In this document: piece after piece, positions 5,811-5,831 of the stretch
How positions within the stretch are numbered: position 1 is the stretch's first letter
Layout of the letters: the number at the start of each line of letters is the position of its first letter
DNA from: CAZAGD01 sp049699975
GTDB taxonomy: Bacteria > Desulfobacterota > SM23-61
Reading direction: 5' to 3'
Assembly: GCA_049699975.1 (NCBI GenBank)
Contig: JBNAWB010000215.1
Coordinates: 1 to 5,831 of the forward strand
DNA length: 5,831 bases
Program-made: the position numbers and the translations under genes
Notes under the pieces: generated by a model
What the model was told of the DNA's origin: nothing
Seen by the model: only the letters and a program-made list of their open reading frames with translations
The model's database searches: none

Positions 5811-5831
5811 AGCAGGAGACAGGCGGGAGGG
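5811..5831 (-). repeat. C-rich 20-mer, copy B, truncated at the window edge
   Basis: Read on the minus strand this begins CCCTCCCGCCTGTCTCCTGC and matches copy A (891-910) at 18 positions with one gap. It lies about 110 bp upstream of the IMPase start, beyond its promoter. It continues off the window, so its true length and any partner arm are not visible. Confidence 0.3.

Noticed and set aside
1..5831. CRISPR array, mobile element genes, tRNA or rRNA
   Set aside because: No regularly spaced repeats, transposase or integrase motifs, and no tRNA or rRNA signatures were seen on either strand.

Overview
The window is an A+T-rich stretch of bacterial chromosome with six confident features: five complete housekeeping or envelope-type genes in one tight cluster, and a divergent membrane gene. 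A further ORF is cut by the left edge. No phage, transposase, CRISPR array, tRNA or rRNA is visible. Gene content (a CvpA-family protein, a PDZ-less site-2 protease with a GTFGAF motif, an SPS/MshA-like GT4 enzyme, a BioF2-type acyltransferase, an IMPase) together with dispersed G+C-rich palindromic debris in the spacers suggests an uncultured bacterium, perhaps Desulfobacterota-like or a neighbouring candidate lineage. That placement is inference from protein style and is weak.

Layout. Positions 1-631 hold a leftward unit: cvpA-like (68-631), followed through an ATGA overlap by the first 23 codons of a probable small membrane protein that runs off the left edge (1-71). Positions 632-1132 are a 501-bp divergent spacer with a candidate cvpA promoter, a short palindrome, a compound inverted-repeat element (757-812), a C-rich 20-mer (891-910) and a small hairpin (1044-1059). 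Positions 1133-4923 form a compact rightward operon: site-2 protease, then after 13 bp a metallo-beta-lactamase-fold hydrolase, then by ATGA overlap a BioF2-type GNAT, then by a second ATGA overlap a GT4 glycosyltransferase. Positions 4920-5699 carry a leftward inositol-monophosphatase-family gene whose stop overlaps the glycosyltransferase stop by 4 bp. It has the best promoter of the window (TTGACA, 17 bp, TATATG at 5766-5738). The right-hand 130 bp upstream of it also contain a tandem 8-bp repeat and a C-rich repeat resembling the one in the divergent spacer.

How the genes may work together. The acyltransferase and glycosyltransferase are translationally coupled, so they plausibly act on the same glycoconjugate or small glycosylated metabolite. 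The membrane protease and the MBL hydrolase share their transcript but have no obvious biochemical link to it. The IMPase-family enzyme could supply or recycle a sugar or inositol moiety, but it has its own promoter and the opposite orientation. I see no clearly new defence or mobile system. The most useful leads are the coupled GNAT-GT4 pair, the edge ORF, the intergenic repeats and two slippery A-runs near the end of the GNAT gene.
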